Position numbers and translations under genes: made by a program. Positions 22,301-32,499 of a stretch of 64,000 nt of DNA are shown piece by piece. The notes below the pieces were generated by a model, which was not told the DNA's origin, ran no database searches, and saw nothing but the letters and a program-made list of their open reading frames with translations. Position 1 is the first letter of the stretch, and each line of letters begins with the position of its first letter. The DNA lies in contig CACVBU010000887.1 of the NCBI GenBank assembly GCA_902728285.1, positions 65,296 to 129,295 on the forward strand, written 5' to 3'. This stretch comes from Clytia hemisphaerica. Lineage: Eukaryota; Cnidaria; Hydrozoa; Leptothecata; Clytiidae.

Positions 22301-24999
22301 GATTTTCAACTTTCAAATCATATGTAACAAAAAGAATCTATCGTGGTGGTTATTTTCAGTGAATAAGAAAAAGGATTCCAACCTCGCTTGACATATATTT
22401 CTGACCCCGAAAACAAAAACTAACAGAATCTGCAAAACTTCCGCCAAAAATGACCGTTAAATCAATTTTATTAAATCTTTTCTGCTAAATTAACAACTTT
22501 TATCATAAATAATTAAAATTAATTCAATTCCTTACGTCTTTTTAGAAGCTTCTCTATAAGAATAGTTTAAAGACTTCTTTGAAGGAAAAGGCGACTGGAA
22601 TGATGATGCAGCAGAAAGGAAACTAGAAATATAATTGTTGGATAAATTATTCATTATTAAAGTCTCTATCTACTCTATCTCTAATTAATTTCGCTACAGA
22701 AGTTCTAATAAAAACGCTCAAAAACTAATTTTAATATCTTATTTTTTTCCTACTAATTCCGCCAACTATGACAACCTAATATCCAGAGTGTTTGGAAAAC
22801 TGAACTGGCCTGAAATTCTCATAATGCATTTAATAACGAGATTCGGCACATGCACCACCAGACATTGTTGGTATTCCAACAAGACTAAAAATGTAAGATT
22901 AGATGTAAGTGAATAGGAAAGAAATCTAGATTCCTTTGCAAATTTTCCAAGGGCCTCGTGGAAAGTTTATGGAAAATGATTAGGGGATGCTCAAGAATTA
23001 AATACTAAGTTTTATTAGGGGAAGAAATAAACCTCGAACAAGAATTTACTTTGATGCAAGTAACAAAAATTAGAAAAAGAAACGCAAATATTTACCTTCT
23101 CTTTTGAGCTGGTGACCTATAACGAGGTTCGGCACATGCACCACCAGACATTGTTGATATTCCAACAAGACTAAAAATGCACCAGTAAGATTAGATGTAA
23201 GTGAATAGGAAAGAAATGTAGCTTCCTTTGCAAACGTCCCAGGGTCTCGTGGAAAGTTTATGGAAAAGTTATTAGGCGATGCTCAAGAATTAAATATCAA
23301 GATTTTGTTAGAAAGAAATCTAGTTTCCTTTACAAATGTCCCATCCCAGGGCCTTAATTTATCTTGGTGGCTATAAGGTTTTTCCTCGAATTACTTTAAT
23401 TTTCAAAGAATAAGACATTCTGTTAGAAAGAAGGTATCATAGTTTGCTTTCAAGAATATTATGAAAGGGATACCATGATTTTGATATAGGTTTAGTTTGG
23501 AACTACTCAATAAAAACACCCCTGTGTCACTGACCCGTTGGAAAATTTAGTGCAAATTTCGTCATCTGTGGGAAAATGAACCACTAGAAAACTGAATTTG
23601 ATTTAATCCCCATTTGAAATTAAAGGGAAAACTACTCAGTACAAAGCAATCCACACTAGATTTTTCGCCTCAGGAACAACAAATTTTTTTTTCCATTAAA
23701 ATTTCGATAGGAAGTTTCAACATGGGCTGCGAGACAGGGCTGTATAGAAATAGATGGCGATAAAATAGATAAGCTTCCACAGGAAAGAACATTTATTTAA
23801 AATCTCCTTTCCTATGGAAACAAATCGCAACTTTTTGACTGGAACATGTTGCTCACTAACACTAAGTTTTCGTTCAATAGGGAACAGCTCTCTTTGTCGT
23901 TGCTGTTGGCGACAAGTTTTCTTTCACAACATCTACAATGAAAACAAAAGCTACTATCATTTACATTATCTTTTAGGTAAAATGTTTATTAGAAACAAAG
24001 CTTGGAAAAAAGTTGTGTGTACAAAATAACTAGTTGTAGTCATTAGATAAATACTGTAGAACCATACCACAAGAACATTTCTTTGAGAAGAATATTCTTT
24101 TCTGCAAAAACTTGAAAAAAAATGGCTGCTGTAAGATTGCATGAGTGACGATCAATAGAATAAAAGCCATTACTTATTAAAAAGCAAAACGCTTACCAAA
24201 ATATATGGCTCAGGCTCAGATCCGCAGTTTTTTTCAAACAAAATATTGTCAACATGAAATCCTGCAAATCAGTTGAGATTATCTTTCGAAAATAGGGTCT
24301 CAGATAATATTTTCGAATTGATCAAATGAAAAAGCTTTTTGATTGTTTTGAAATAAACTGGAGTTTTATCGAAAATAATAAGTACCTGTTTTGTTCCGGT
24401 GTCGATGTCGGTGAAAAGTTTACTTTTTCCTCTTCAAAGGCGTCAAACGATCTATTGAAAATGATAATTGGATAATTGATTCTCATGACGTTGTAACTAA
24501 TAATTGATAAAAATTAATAACAACTAATGAAGAATTCTGAAGAATTTATAGAATTTCAAAATAGGAAATAAAATAAAAAATACTCACTTTCTCTTTCTTT
24601 TCGTCCTCTTGATTGGTGAATCTTGTGATTCTTCTGGCTCAGTTTCATATTCTGTACCACTTTTGATTGCGTCGCATTGTTCCTTTGTACCTGTAAAAAT
24701 AAATAAATTTTTGTGGGTCATAAAAATACCAAAAAGTTGGTACGACATCTAAATATTGTTGCCTTTTTAAGCCCTTAAATTAGAATTGTTTTAAGTAACT
24801 TACAATTTCGCAATACTTCGCTCTCGATCGAGATTTCTTTCCAGTTCTCGTGAGGATCAGCATTCAATTTGGACAGCTTTTGTTCCATAAACTTGTCTCT
24901 TGGAAAATAACACTTGTCTCCAAGCACCCATTTAGATGGTACAGACATCATTTTCTTTTTGTTGTTTTCTGTAAGCTTTGCCACACTATAATGAGACAT
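19368..24999 (-). CDS. DUF4806-like accessory gene of two-gene transposon, nine exons, intact frame
   Basis: Exons on the minus strand: 24999-24804, 24690-24588, 24451-24386, 23170-23096, 22622-22536, 22136-22024, 21782-21598, 21012-20826 and 19486-19368. They total 1131 nt (376 codons plus TAA) and keep one frame through every junction, with GT donors and AG acceptors throughout. The N-terminus (YSVAKLTENNKKKMMSVPSK, KCYFPRD, NWKEI) is the domain that commonly precedes DUF4806. The middle is Ser/charged with IKRTKRKRK as a likely nuclear signal. Exons 7-9 give DIPQIESTDDLESVEEALLD, LNLCGRFGKIAFGETNLYKT and HIKGAPDKKGG, matching the DUF4806 pattern (Glu-rich entry, G..GK..F, basic tail). A TTA microsatellite adds a tyrosine run in exon 8. 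The gene follows the intact transposase by 650 bp on the same strand. Its role in transposition is unknown. The last intron holds a Penelope fragment. Confidence 0.75.
19740..20590 (+). mobile_element. Penelope-like retroelement, 3' fragment with GIY-YIG endonuclease
   Basis: A 256-codon frame (19811-20581) encodes the end of an RT (WYNKPTDTGLMMNYYALSPM, YKRSNVIGLVHRIYRSCST), a connector, and a C-terminal GIY-YIG nuclease. The nuclease reads FVVYQICCPRCNASYVGQT with RHLLSRFKEHR, and the late acidic helix is TLEAIKIKEIKPLLNTK. The CxxC after the GIY-like strand is typical of Penelope-like elements. Upstream (19740-19810) the RT similarity continues in another frame (LEEEKEFL, then DMKITRS), so one frameshift lies near 19805. 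Most of the RT is missing, consistent with 5' truncation at insertion. It is antisense within the last intron of the accessory gene. Endonuclease residues look intact. Confidence 0.9.
22833..23355. repeat. local tandem duplication spanning exon 4 of the accessory gene
   Basis: About 195 bp at 22833-23030 is repeated at about 23120-23312 (offset about 287 bp). A third partial copy of GAAAGAAATCTAG plus TTCCTTT follows at about 23310-23345. The right copy contains the used exon (23170-23096). The left copy retains the exon start and its acceptor but runs into TAA after CGTTAT, so it is a dead duplicate exon. Confidence 0.8.
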
Positions 25000-25648
25000 G
25001 TTGACCTGAAAAACAAATAACGATGAAATTTATAATTATTCTTTAAAATTGAGGGTTGAAATGACCAATAGATAAAAGACCAATAGATAAAAGACAGTCT
25101 TAGGGCAAGGGTTAGTGGTGGAAAATTTTAAATGAAAAAACAAGTAATGGTTGAACCCCATGTTACAATACTAAGGAAAGGGAGAAAATAAAAAAAATTG
25201 CCCTTTTGTACCCTTGTTACAATTACATTTTTCGTCTTTCAGAATAAAAAATTCCATTAATTCTTAATTTCTCAATAACAAACTTTAGCAAATAACAAGA
25301 TAAGGTTACTTTAAAAATGTTTAAAACCTTTTGAAAAAAGTAAAGCTTTATCCTAGTTCAAATAATTTATAACTTCATCTAACCACACTCAAAAAATCTA
25401 TCACAACTATCACGACTACTTTTCTAGAAAGAAAATGATGATCAAGATAATTGAGGAGGTTTTTAAAAGTGCCCAAAAACTGTACTTGTGTGATTTCAGA
25501 AAAAGAATCATAACTTGAAAATATAATGAAAATGCAAATAATTATATTTCTACTGAATTGAAAAATATGCATTGTCAATTATGATCAAATACTTTCTTCC
25601 TAAGTTCACAGCTAGAATATGCTCGGAAAGTTTTTTCATAAAATACAA

Positions 25649-27571
25649 CTAATATTTATTTTCACCAAAGAAATGTAGCAATGGCAGAAAAATAAAGCCA
25701 TCTTTATAAGAAAGTCTTATTGCCTTCTTAGATACATTTTCATAATTGATTAATCTTCTTTCTGAACCCAAATTGGAAAAGTTTTTGGCATAATAGATTC
25801 CAAGGCGCTTGGAGTCAACAGGACTGTTGTAAAAAGACTCCATTTGACGTGTGCTTATGATTTTGCAGTCTAAATAAGTTGGGCTAACGTACTGAACAAT
25901 GCACAAATCACCATTTACATCAAAGAAGAGCCCGTTCTTGCCATGTGCTTTCATGTTGGTTCTGCATTTATTTTTCATCTTGTTACCAGAGCCAGCTGTA
26001 TTCCTCTCAGAAATTATCTTAACAAGTTGAGCAACTGGGTTTCTACTACTTCTGATGTTCTTCTTTAACTCTTGCATAAAATTTTCAAATTTAAAGGCGC
26101 TGATTTCGTTCAAAGATCCATAATTTAAGGCATCATCAACAATATGTGGAAGCGAATGAACGTTATAAACATCGAAAGTGTTTCCATAAAATCTTTTTGA
26201 AGTATTAACTAACTTCTGTAAAAGTGTCCTGGCCTCGCTAGCATCATCATTAGAAACGGAGCTTTGTAATAAAAGAGAAATTGCAACATGCAACAAAAGA
26301 AAGTGCTCATAAAAACCTGGATCAACTATTCCTCTGAGTACAATTGGACCATGATATAAAATGAATTGTCTAAATTCGGTAGACTTCCAATAACATAGGT
26401 CAGACAGGGGCCTTGGCTGGCGATTGAATTCAGAAGGCATCTGTCGATTGTGGAGACATAATCTGTCTGAAATTTGTCCGATTAAATTCTGAGATAATCT
26501 GCATATGGGTGGGCCTTTCATGATGAAGATTAAAACACGCTTAACAACGCCTAAACATACTAGGTGCATATAATCTAGGGGAAATTGATTCACACAGTCT
26601 ATTCCAAGTTGTATCAATGGGCTCAGATCTTTCTGATGATCTGGCAAATATTTTCCCTCTTCAAAATCTACACCTGTTCGAAGGCTTTCCTGATATGTTG
26701 CTTTATTGAATACGGTACGATTGTCAACTCTCTCACCAACAAAATTGCACCTTTCACAGACATGATATCCTGCATGCCCAATGGTACATTTCAAAAACGA
26801 CCTTGCAGGAGCGTCACAAATGAAACACTTAAGAGAAAATCGATAGCTTTGGTCCTTTAATGTCAAACCGTTCTGAAGAATATCCCTAGCTTCTGTAATA
26901 AAATCATACACATATTCCTCAACTGGTTTCGAGTACCCATGGAATATTGCAATGACAAAAACATAATCAGATGAATTTATTGAATCTAAAATAGGCCATA
27001 GTTGAGAATTGGTTGATTTTTCAAGAGGAAAACCATCTACATTTACAGACAACTTTATAAAGGGATATAATTCATTGCTATGGTCAATTGAAGAGGAAAT
27101 TCCATTACGTATACCAAAGTAAAAGTACGACCCTCCACATTTGCTATGAACATCTATATTACGTGGTGTACTTAATAGAGTCGTGGAATCCTTAGGTACA
27201 TCCATACCATATTTTCGCAGAATCCCAAGAACTTCATTAGTATAGTCTCTGGATAAACGCGTTTTAGTTGCCCAAGCTGCAAGGTGTGATCTCAAAGTAT
27301 CTTCTACTCTCAAAGGCAAGTCAGCTGCAATCTCATCTTCTGAGAAAACATAATCAAGCTCGGAAAAATTTGATATTTCATCATATTCTGTATGCAAAGG
27401 TTCCTCTAGTGTACTGTCACATCTAAGAACATCGTCTATAGATACACTGTCAATGTCACTGGTCGAGCTATCCAGACTGTCAAAGTCAGTTTCATTATCA
27501 CTGATGGTTTTGTCATTAAACATTTCTTCAGCAAGTTTGTTGACTGTTCTTTGTCTTTTCCGTGACGACAT
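25649..27571 (-). CDS. tnp2-like (CACTA/EnSpm-related) transposase, intact 640 aa
   Basis: A single uninterrupted 640-codon frame, probably a DNA transposase acting in the nucleus on element termini. Residues 1-90 are basic then acidic/Ser-rich. About 145-160: CGGSYFYFGIRNGIS. About 175-196: NVDGFPLEKS...LWPIL (candidate catalytic D179). 249-275: CFICDAPARSFLKC...HAGYHVCERC, a zinc-ligand cluster. 330-342: FPLDYMHLVCLGV (candidate D333, H336). 379-405: PSEFNRQPR...STEFRQFILYH. 469-500: YNVHSLPH...FKFENFMQEL (candidate E496). This box order matches tnp2-family proteins of animals. The assignment to CACTA/EnSpm is by that pattern; the catalytic residues are inferred. It lacks the terminal DUF4806-type domain, which is encoded by the next gene on the same strand. 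A broken relative lies at 6765-5050. The start at 27571 is the first Met in an open frame, with a short out-of-frame ATG 11 bases upstream. Confidence 0.88.
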   Translation of the reverse strand: MSSRKRQRTVNKLAEEMFNDKTISDNETDFDSLDSSTSDIDSVSIDDVLRCDSTLEEPLHTEYDEISNFSELDYVFSEDEIAADLPLRVEDTLRSHLAAWATKTRLSRDYTNEVLGILRKYGMDVPKDSTTLLSTPRNIDVHSKCGGSYFYFGIRNGISSSIDHSNELYPFIKLSVNVDGFPLEKSTNSQLWPILDSINSSDYVFVIAIFHGYSKPVEEYVYDFITEARDILQNGLTLKDQSYRFSLKCFICDAPARSFLKCTIGHAGYHVCERCNFVGERVDNRTVFNKATYQESLRTGVDFEEGKYLPDHQKDLSPLIQLGIDCVNQFPLDYMHLVCLGVVKRVLIFIMKGPPICRLSQNLIGQISDRLCLHNRQMPSEFNRQPRPLSDLCYWKSTEFRQFILYHGPIVLRGIVDPGFYEHFLLLHVAISLLLQSSVSNDDASEARTLLQKLVNTSKRFYGNTFDVYNVHSLPHIVDDALNYGSLNEISAFKFENFMQELKKNIRSSRNPVAQLVKIISERNTAGSGNKMKNKCRTNMKAHGKNGLFFDVNGDLCIVQYVSPTYLDCKIISTRQMESFYNSPVDSKRLGIYYAKNFSNLGSERRLINYENVSKKAIRLSYKDGFIFLPLLHFFGENKY

Positions 27572-28750
27572 TCTCTCTTCATTTTGTAGACAATAATTAC
27601 AATAGTTGTAAGTAATGAAGGGTTTTATTCAAAATCATAGTCTATTTAGTAAGAACTCACTGAAGAAACTATCCCTTTTGTGAATCCTGTTTAAATAAAG
27701 TAAACCTTGTGATCTAACTTATCTTCATTAAGCTAATTAGCCACATTTAATCAAAATATTAGATAAATGGTTTTGGTTATCAAAATAATAGTTTTTTGCT
27801 AGTTTCATTGGACAAAGTCTTGTAGGTATCTACTATCTAAAGATCTAAAAGAATTTCTATTCATGTATTAATATTCATTCATTAATGAATATTTTTTAGC
27901 TATTTTAGGGAATATTTTAAAATTCTACAGTACATTTATTCTTGATTGCCACTTTCCATCACCTCTTTAGTGTGAAACAGGTAATGTTATATATCTCTAT
28001 TTAGTCATAGATGAATTCTTAATGGGTTATTTTCAATTTATTGACTTGCGTGAAGGAATGGGGCTCTAAATACTTCTTCTTAAAATATCCCTCCTTTTTA
28101 TTTGCCACAAAACATCACAAAAGGACTTTAGACATAGATCATAGTCAATTCATGCAAAAGTATAGTCTTCTTAGGTTAGATTCCCCTTAAAATCACATCT
28201 TAAAACAGGCTGGTGTTTTTTTGTGGATATAAATTGTAAAGTGTGAGAAATTGCTTTAAATTGACATAATCAGCCACTAATTTTCACACATGTGAAAATA
28301 TCAGTTTTTTTACATATCATCGAAATTCTAAGCTATCATTTGAGCTTGAACTTATATGAATTGTAAAACAATTGTTATTAGCATTTCTATTTTCACTTTA
28401 AAAATAATTTCAGCTTACTTCGGACCACACAAGTTCACTCATTTCTTTCAAATTTCCATCACATTTTCTTTACAAAATATTCATCAGCATTTCAACAAGC
28501 TAATCTACATATCCTTTTTTAAACAAAAAGTCAAAGTGAAACTTTGAGCCTGCGCTGAAAAGACACAAAAAAAAAAATATTATAAATATTAACAGCAATA
28601 ATTCAAAAAAAGGTTTTTCAAACTACTTAGGACTTACCATTTAGTGAATTATATATAATGGTTTTTTCTAAAAAGACCACTTTTTGTAAAATTCTAAAAT
28701 GTCCTTTCCTGTTGAAACTCGTCTAACGCTTAATTGGTACTGCTGATTCG
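27572..28750. other. upstream flank of transposase, no gene
   Basis: A+T-rich DNA that should contain the transposase promoter and the right end of its transposon. I could not identify a TAGTG-type terminus matching a left end. A 63-codon frame at 28356-28547 has no recognisable features. Confidence 0.35.
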
Positions 28751-29733
28751 TTAACCCTTTGACTCCGCTCTCATTCCTACCTACAGCGAGGATGGATTTT
28801 TTCTAAATTTGACGTTTTAAGAGAATAGTCATAAATTTTTAATAAGTCATAATCTGAACAAAAGTTATACATTTTTGGAGAGCTAATTGAATCTATTTTC
28901 TTGTTATGTTATAAATATTTTCTTCAAAAACCTCACAAAATTTCCCAATCTTTCCATAAACTTTCCAAGTCAAAAAATGTCACAGATTGTTGCATGTCAC
29001 TGCATTTTTACAAAAAAATGGTGCGACGAAATACGATAAAGATTATTTCCATCAAAACTTGTTTCTTATATAGTTTGGCTTCAAATAAGACCAAAATCAG
29101 TCAAATAGCATGATTACTTTTTGAAATGTTATATACATGCGAAAAATCAAAACTTTGACCCTTTTTCGAAAGGGTGAAAAAATTTGGGTTTTAGTTGGTG
29201 ATTTTCAGCTACTAAATCTTCTATCCAGCCAAAAATTTTACTCAATGTTACCAGACAAACTATCAAAGGGACACTTGAATAAGTTTTAGTCAGCAAAATA
29301 TATCCAAGTTCAAGGTTATAAGCCAAAAGTGCCAGCTGTAGGTTGTTACCGGGGAGGTGGGAGAGGTACTAAAATCCATAAAAACTAAAGTGAAATAATA
29401 AATCGAAAGGTAAAAACTTACAGGGTGGTTAAAAGATAACTTTGTTGCCAAGAAAAATCAAAAGAAAAGCTTGAAAAATACTTTAAAACACTCCTTACTT
29501 TTAATCACATAACAGAACCTTCCTTGCCACCATTTTTACTGTTTTCAACCGTTTGCTTTGAAATTTCTTTACATCCAAGTCCTATGACAGCTATACTTTT
29601 CGGAAAGGATTTTTTATTCACTCTCCGAAAATTTTAACCTGATCCTTTCAGTACCAAAACATAGTGTAGAATCTGAGCTCGAAGAAGACTCTCTCTCAGG
29701 ACGGGTATACGTCCCTTATAAGCTAAGCGTTAA
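28751..29733. mobile_element. TTAA-bounded non-coding element (candidate)
   Basis: The left edge TTAACCCTTTGACTCC (28751) resembles piggyBac-like termini, and the right edge ends TAAGCGTTAA (29724-29733). Just outside the left edge lies TAACGCTTA (28723-28731), the complement of the right-hand end, so the true left end may be there instead. No transposase is seen inside. Boundaries are tentative. Confidence 0.4.
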
Positions 29734-30299
29734 TCCTTCTTTCTAGAAATATTTTATTACCAAAATTAATTAATTCCAACATTCACATTAATCAGGTATC
29801 TTTACTTACTCAAAAGCAGATAAACACAACAATTTATAAAAATGTAAAAAAGAACAAAACAGGGTCTGTGAAATATTTCTTTTACAAGTGCTTTGCCTCA
29901 ATCAAAAAGAAACTTTTGCAATTTTTAACCAGAAGATTTTACACAAGTATATAAAAAACCATGAAGATATCTGATTTTAAAACCACTGACTTCTTCTAAA
30001 CTCTGCGTCGCCATCTTGAATTTCAATGTTTTTATAAACGTTCATAAATAAGTCCTTTTGCCTAAGCGCCTTTGACATACACTTTTCTGAAAGAAAATCT
30101 CATCAGCTTTTCCTATATATATCTAAACCTTTTAGATATCAAAACAAACCAAATAACAAAATAGCATGCTTTAAAACCAGCCACTTCAAAGCAGGAGGTG
30201 AATATCTACCATGTATTAGCTATGAATTCACTTTCCTTAAAAAAACAAACAAAATGTACACAAAAATTCCATGAATAACCAACATAAAAAAAAATTCGA

Positions 30300-30600
30300 C
30301 CGACTGCATAGGTGCCAACTCTCACGCATTGGACGTGAGACTCACGCATTCCAACACTGTCTCACACAATTTTTCAAAAGTTTGATTTCTCACGCATTTT
30401 TGATATTTGTAAGAAATTTCCCCGATTTTCCGATTTTTGGAAAAAAAAATTTTCCGATTTTCCGATTTTCGGAATAAATTTCCCCGATTTTCCGATTTTT
30501 CGGCAAATTTTTCCCGTTTTCCGAAGTCGGAAAATCGGAAAAATCGGGCTAAGATTTCGGATTTTCCTTCGAAATTTTTATCTCACGCTAAATGAACATC
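30300..30600. repeat. TCACGCAT / CCGATTTTCC repeat block
   Basis: It begins GGTGCCAACTCTCACGCATT, with TCTCACGCAT recurring four times, then repeats of CCCCGATTTTCCGATTTTT in several phases (30418-30575). It also contains the complementary form GTCGGAAAATCGGAAAAATC, giving hairpin potential. Non-coding. Confidence 0.7.
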
Positions 30601-30762
30601 TTAAGTCGGACTAACCCACCTCAAAAATTTAGAGTTGGGTGATGGCAAAACAAGAATTTTTAAGTCCAGTCCACCAGCCTACACACTTACACATTTCGTA
30701 CAATTTTTTTAACCCTGACCGCCACCGACCATCTTTTTCAAAGTTGGGTGGATGATAGGAAC

Positions 30763-31790
30763 CAATCAATTGTAAAAGGGGTTACGCACGATACCAAAGT
30801 CTCGTGTTCGCAAGCGAAAGGTTTTTTAAACACTACCGTAGGAAGCTTTCTCATTCCCGGGGAATTCCCATTGCCAGTTTACAACAGAAAAGGACCGAAA
30901 TTAACCCAATTTTTGTTAACTTGTTTGAAAATAAGGCAACATCCGAATTTTGCGATTTTGGCGCTTTCAATTATTAGGGGTACGTACGGCAAAATTCAAA
31001 CTAAGGGACCCCAGCCGTTTGCGTCATTCGTGATCGCGGGAAATAATTTGAGGCATCATTGTGCGTGATTTGTGCTATTTTCGTCATATTTGCATGATGT
31101 ATCAACCACTTTTGGTGATTTGCATGGTATTGTCACGAGAGCAAGATAGATTTCTATAGATGTAATTTAAGCATATACAAACTCTGGTGAACAAAAACTT
31201 GATTTTGGGACATTGAGCCTCTTTCGCGAAGTTAACGTATTTTTGAAAATTTGTGAAACTATATAATATCCCTGTAATAAAACACTGAACATTTTTCTGA
31301 AAACACCGACCAACCACAAATTACATACTGCTATATGATAGACTGACCCTCCCCCAGCTCCACCGGCTGATTGGTTATAAAATCATCAAATGTTAATGTT
31401 ATGGTGAATTTTAATGGAAAGGAAACTCGTTAACTACACAAAATGTCAGAATGTTCACTCTAAAACCTAATTAATGAAAAACTTGGAAAATCCTGATGGA
31501 ATACAAGATAGAATGACATATTTCTTTATAAGAACGATTTCATGAGAGTCGAGGATCAAATCGCCAGGGTATAAAAACAACTTTAAATGGCTGAATCACA
31601 AGAATTTGAATTGCAAGAGTTCTTACAAAATATTAACAATTGAGGTGAAATAAGCAAAAATCGTATGCTTTTTTATTATAAAATTCAATAAATACAATTA
31701 ATGGAACAAAGATAGTCTCAAATAACTTAAAATTTCGATCTAAAATAAGAAAGTCATAACGATTGTTTGGTATAAAAAAAATAAAAACAT
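30763..31790 (+). repeat. dispersed repeat family, copy 1
   Basis: It starts CAATTGTAAAAGGGGTTACG and aligns along most of its length to 47497-48080. Shared words include CAAGCGAAAGGTTTTTTA, CCCAGCCGTTTGCGT, TCACGAGAGCAAG, ACAAACTCTGGTGAAC and, near the end, CTTAAAATTTCGA with TTTTGGTATAAAAAA. This copy is about 450 bp longer in the middle. A 106-codon frame (30748-31068) exists only here and is disrupted in the other copy, so it is probably not a gene. Confidence 0.75.
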
Positions 31791-32227
31791 CCTAGGCTCA
31801 ACAAAGAGTTTTGGAAGAAAATATGAGTAACTCGAGCATGTGGTAAACAATAAAATTGTAATCAAATAAAGGATTTATTGATTTATTATCTTATTGAAAC
31901 TCGGAATTATAGAAATAAAAATGAGAACAGCAAGTTCTCAACAAAAAATTACTGGTTCAAATAAACGAGACTGTAAAACCGAGAGGTCTTAGAAAAATCC
32001 GCAAAATCTCCAAGAGTCCTAAAATTTCCTAAAAGTAAAAAAAAAACAGAAAAGTCAAAAATCATAAAATATATAAATCTATTTCTTTTGTTAGAAATGG
32101 TCCTTCCAGAAAACTCATTCATTTGGGTTGGACAGTGAAAGATATATTATTTTTTCCATAATTTTACTTAGGATAGGACTGTTTTTTTGCAATTTTTTCA
32201 AGAACTGGGCGGGATGGTTGGTATTTT

Positions 32228-32322
32228 AAAGGTAAATTGGGTGTGTCAAGTATGTGCAAAATTCATTCTCTCACAGGGTCAATTTTCAATTTTTGGCTTG
32301 GACATACCCATCACCTACCGTG
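32228..32322. mobile_element. degenerate, shortened relative of the nested hAT-type MITE
   Basis: AGGTAAATTGGGTGTGTCAA with GTATGTGC on the left and TTGGCTTGGACATACCCATC on the right parallel the arms of the MITE at 63214-63571. The G-rich outermost termini are lost. Confidence 0.55.
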
Positions 32323-32332
32323 AAGTCGGGTG

Positions 32333-32489
32333 CATGCATAGCCCTCAAATGAATGACCTGGCTGGTCCTTAAAATACAAAGTTAAATTAAAACAAAAATG
32401 GTAGAGTAAAGCTGTGAGCGGAGCTGCGTAGTTCATTTGTTTTGAAATTTTGCTGCTTTGATTGGTCAGTCATTTGAGGGCTATGCATG
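32333..32489. repeat. 26-bp inverted repeat around 105-bp loop
   Basis: CATGCATAGCCCTCAAATGA continuing to ATGACC (32333-32358) pairs with 32464-32489 at 25 of 26 positions. It could be a miniature element or a hairpin RNA source. No target duplication is evident. Confidence 0.7.
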
Positions 32490-32499
32490 TTAGCCTCCA

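Noticed and set aside
24200-24261. Possible extra exon (FHVDNILFEK...) in the accessory gene
   Set aside because: It has usable splice sites, but its insertion after the exon ending at 24386 gives an immediate stop, while skipping it keeps the frame through all remaining exons.
19368-29000. CACTA-type terminal repeats for the two-gene transposon
   Set aside because: I looked for CACTA/CACTG at the left and TAGTG/CAGTG at the right, but no pair shares further inverted sequence. Termini remain undefined.
30748-31068. 106-codon plus-strand frame
   Set aside because: It is inside a dispersed repeat whose other copy is frame-disrupted and has no recognisable domain.
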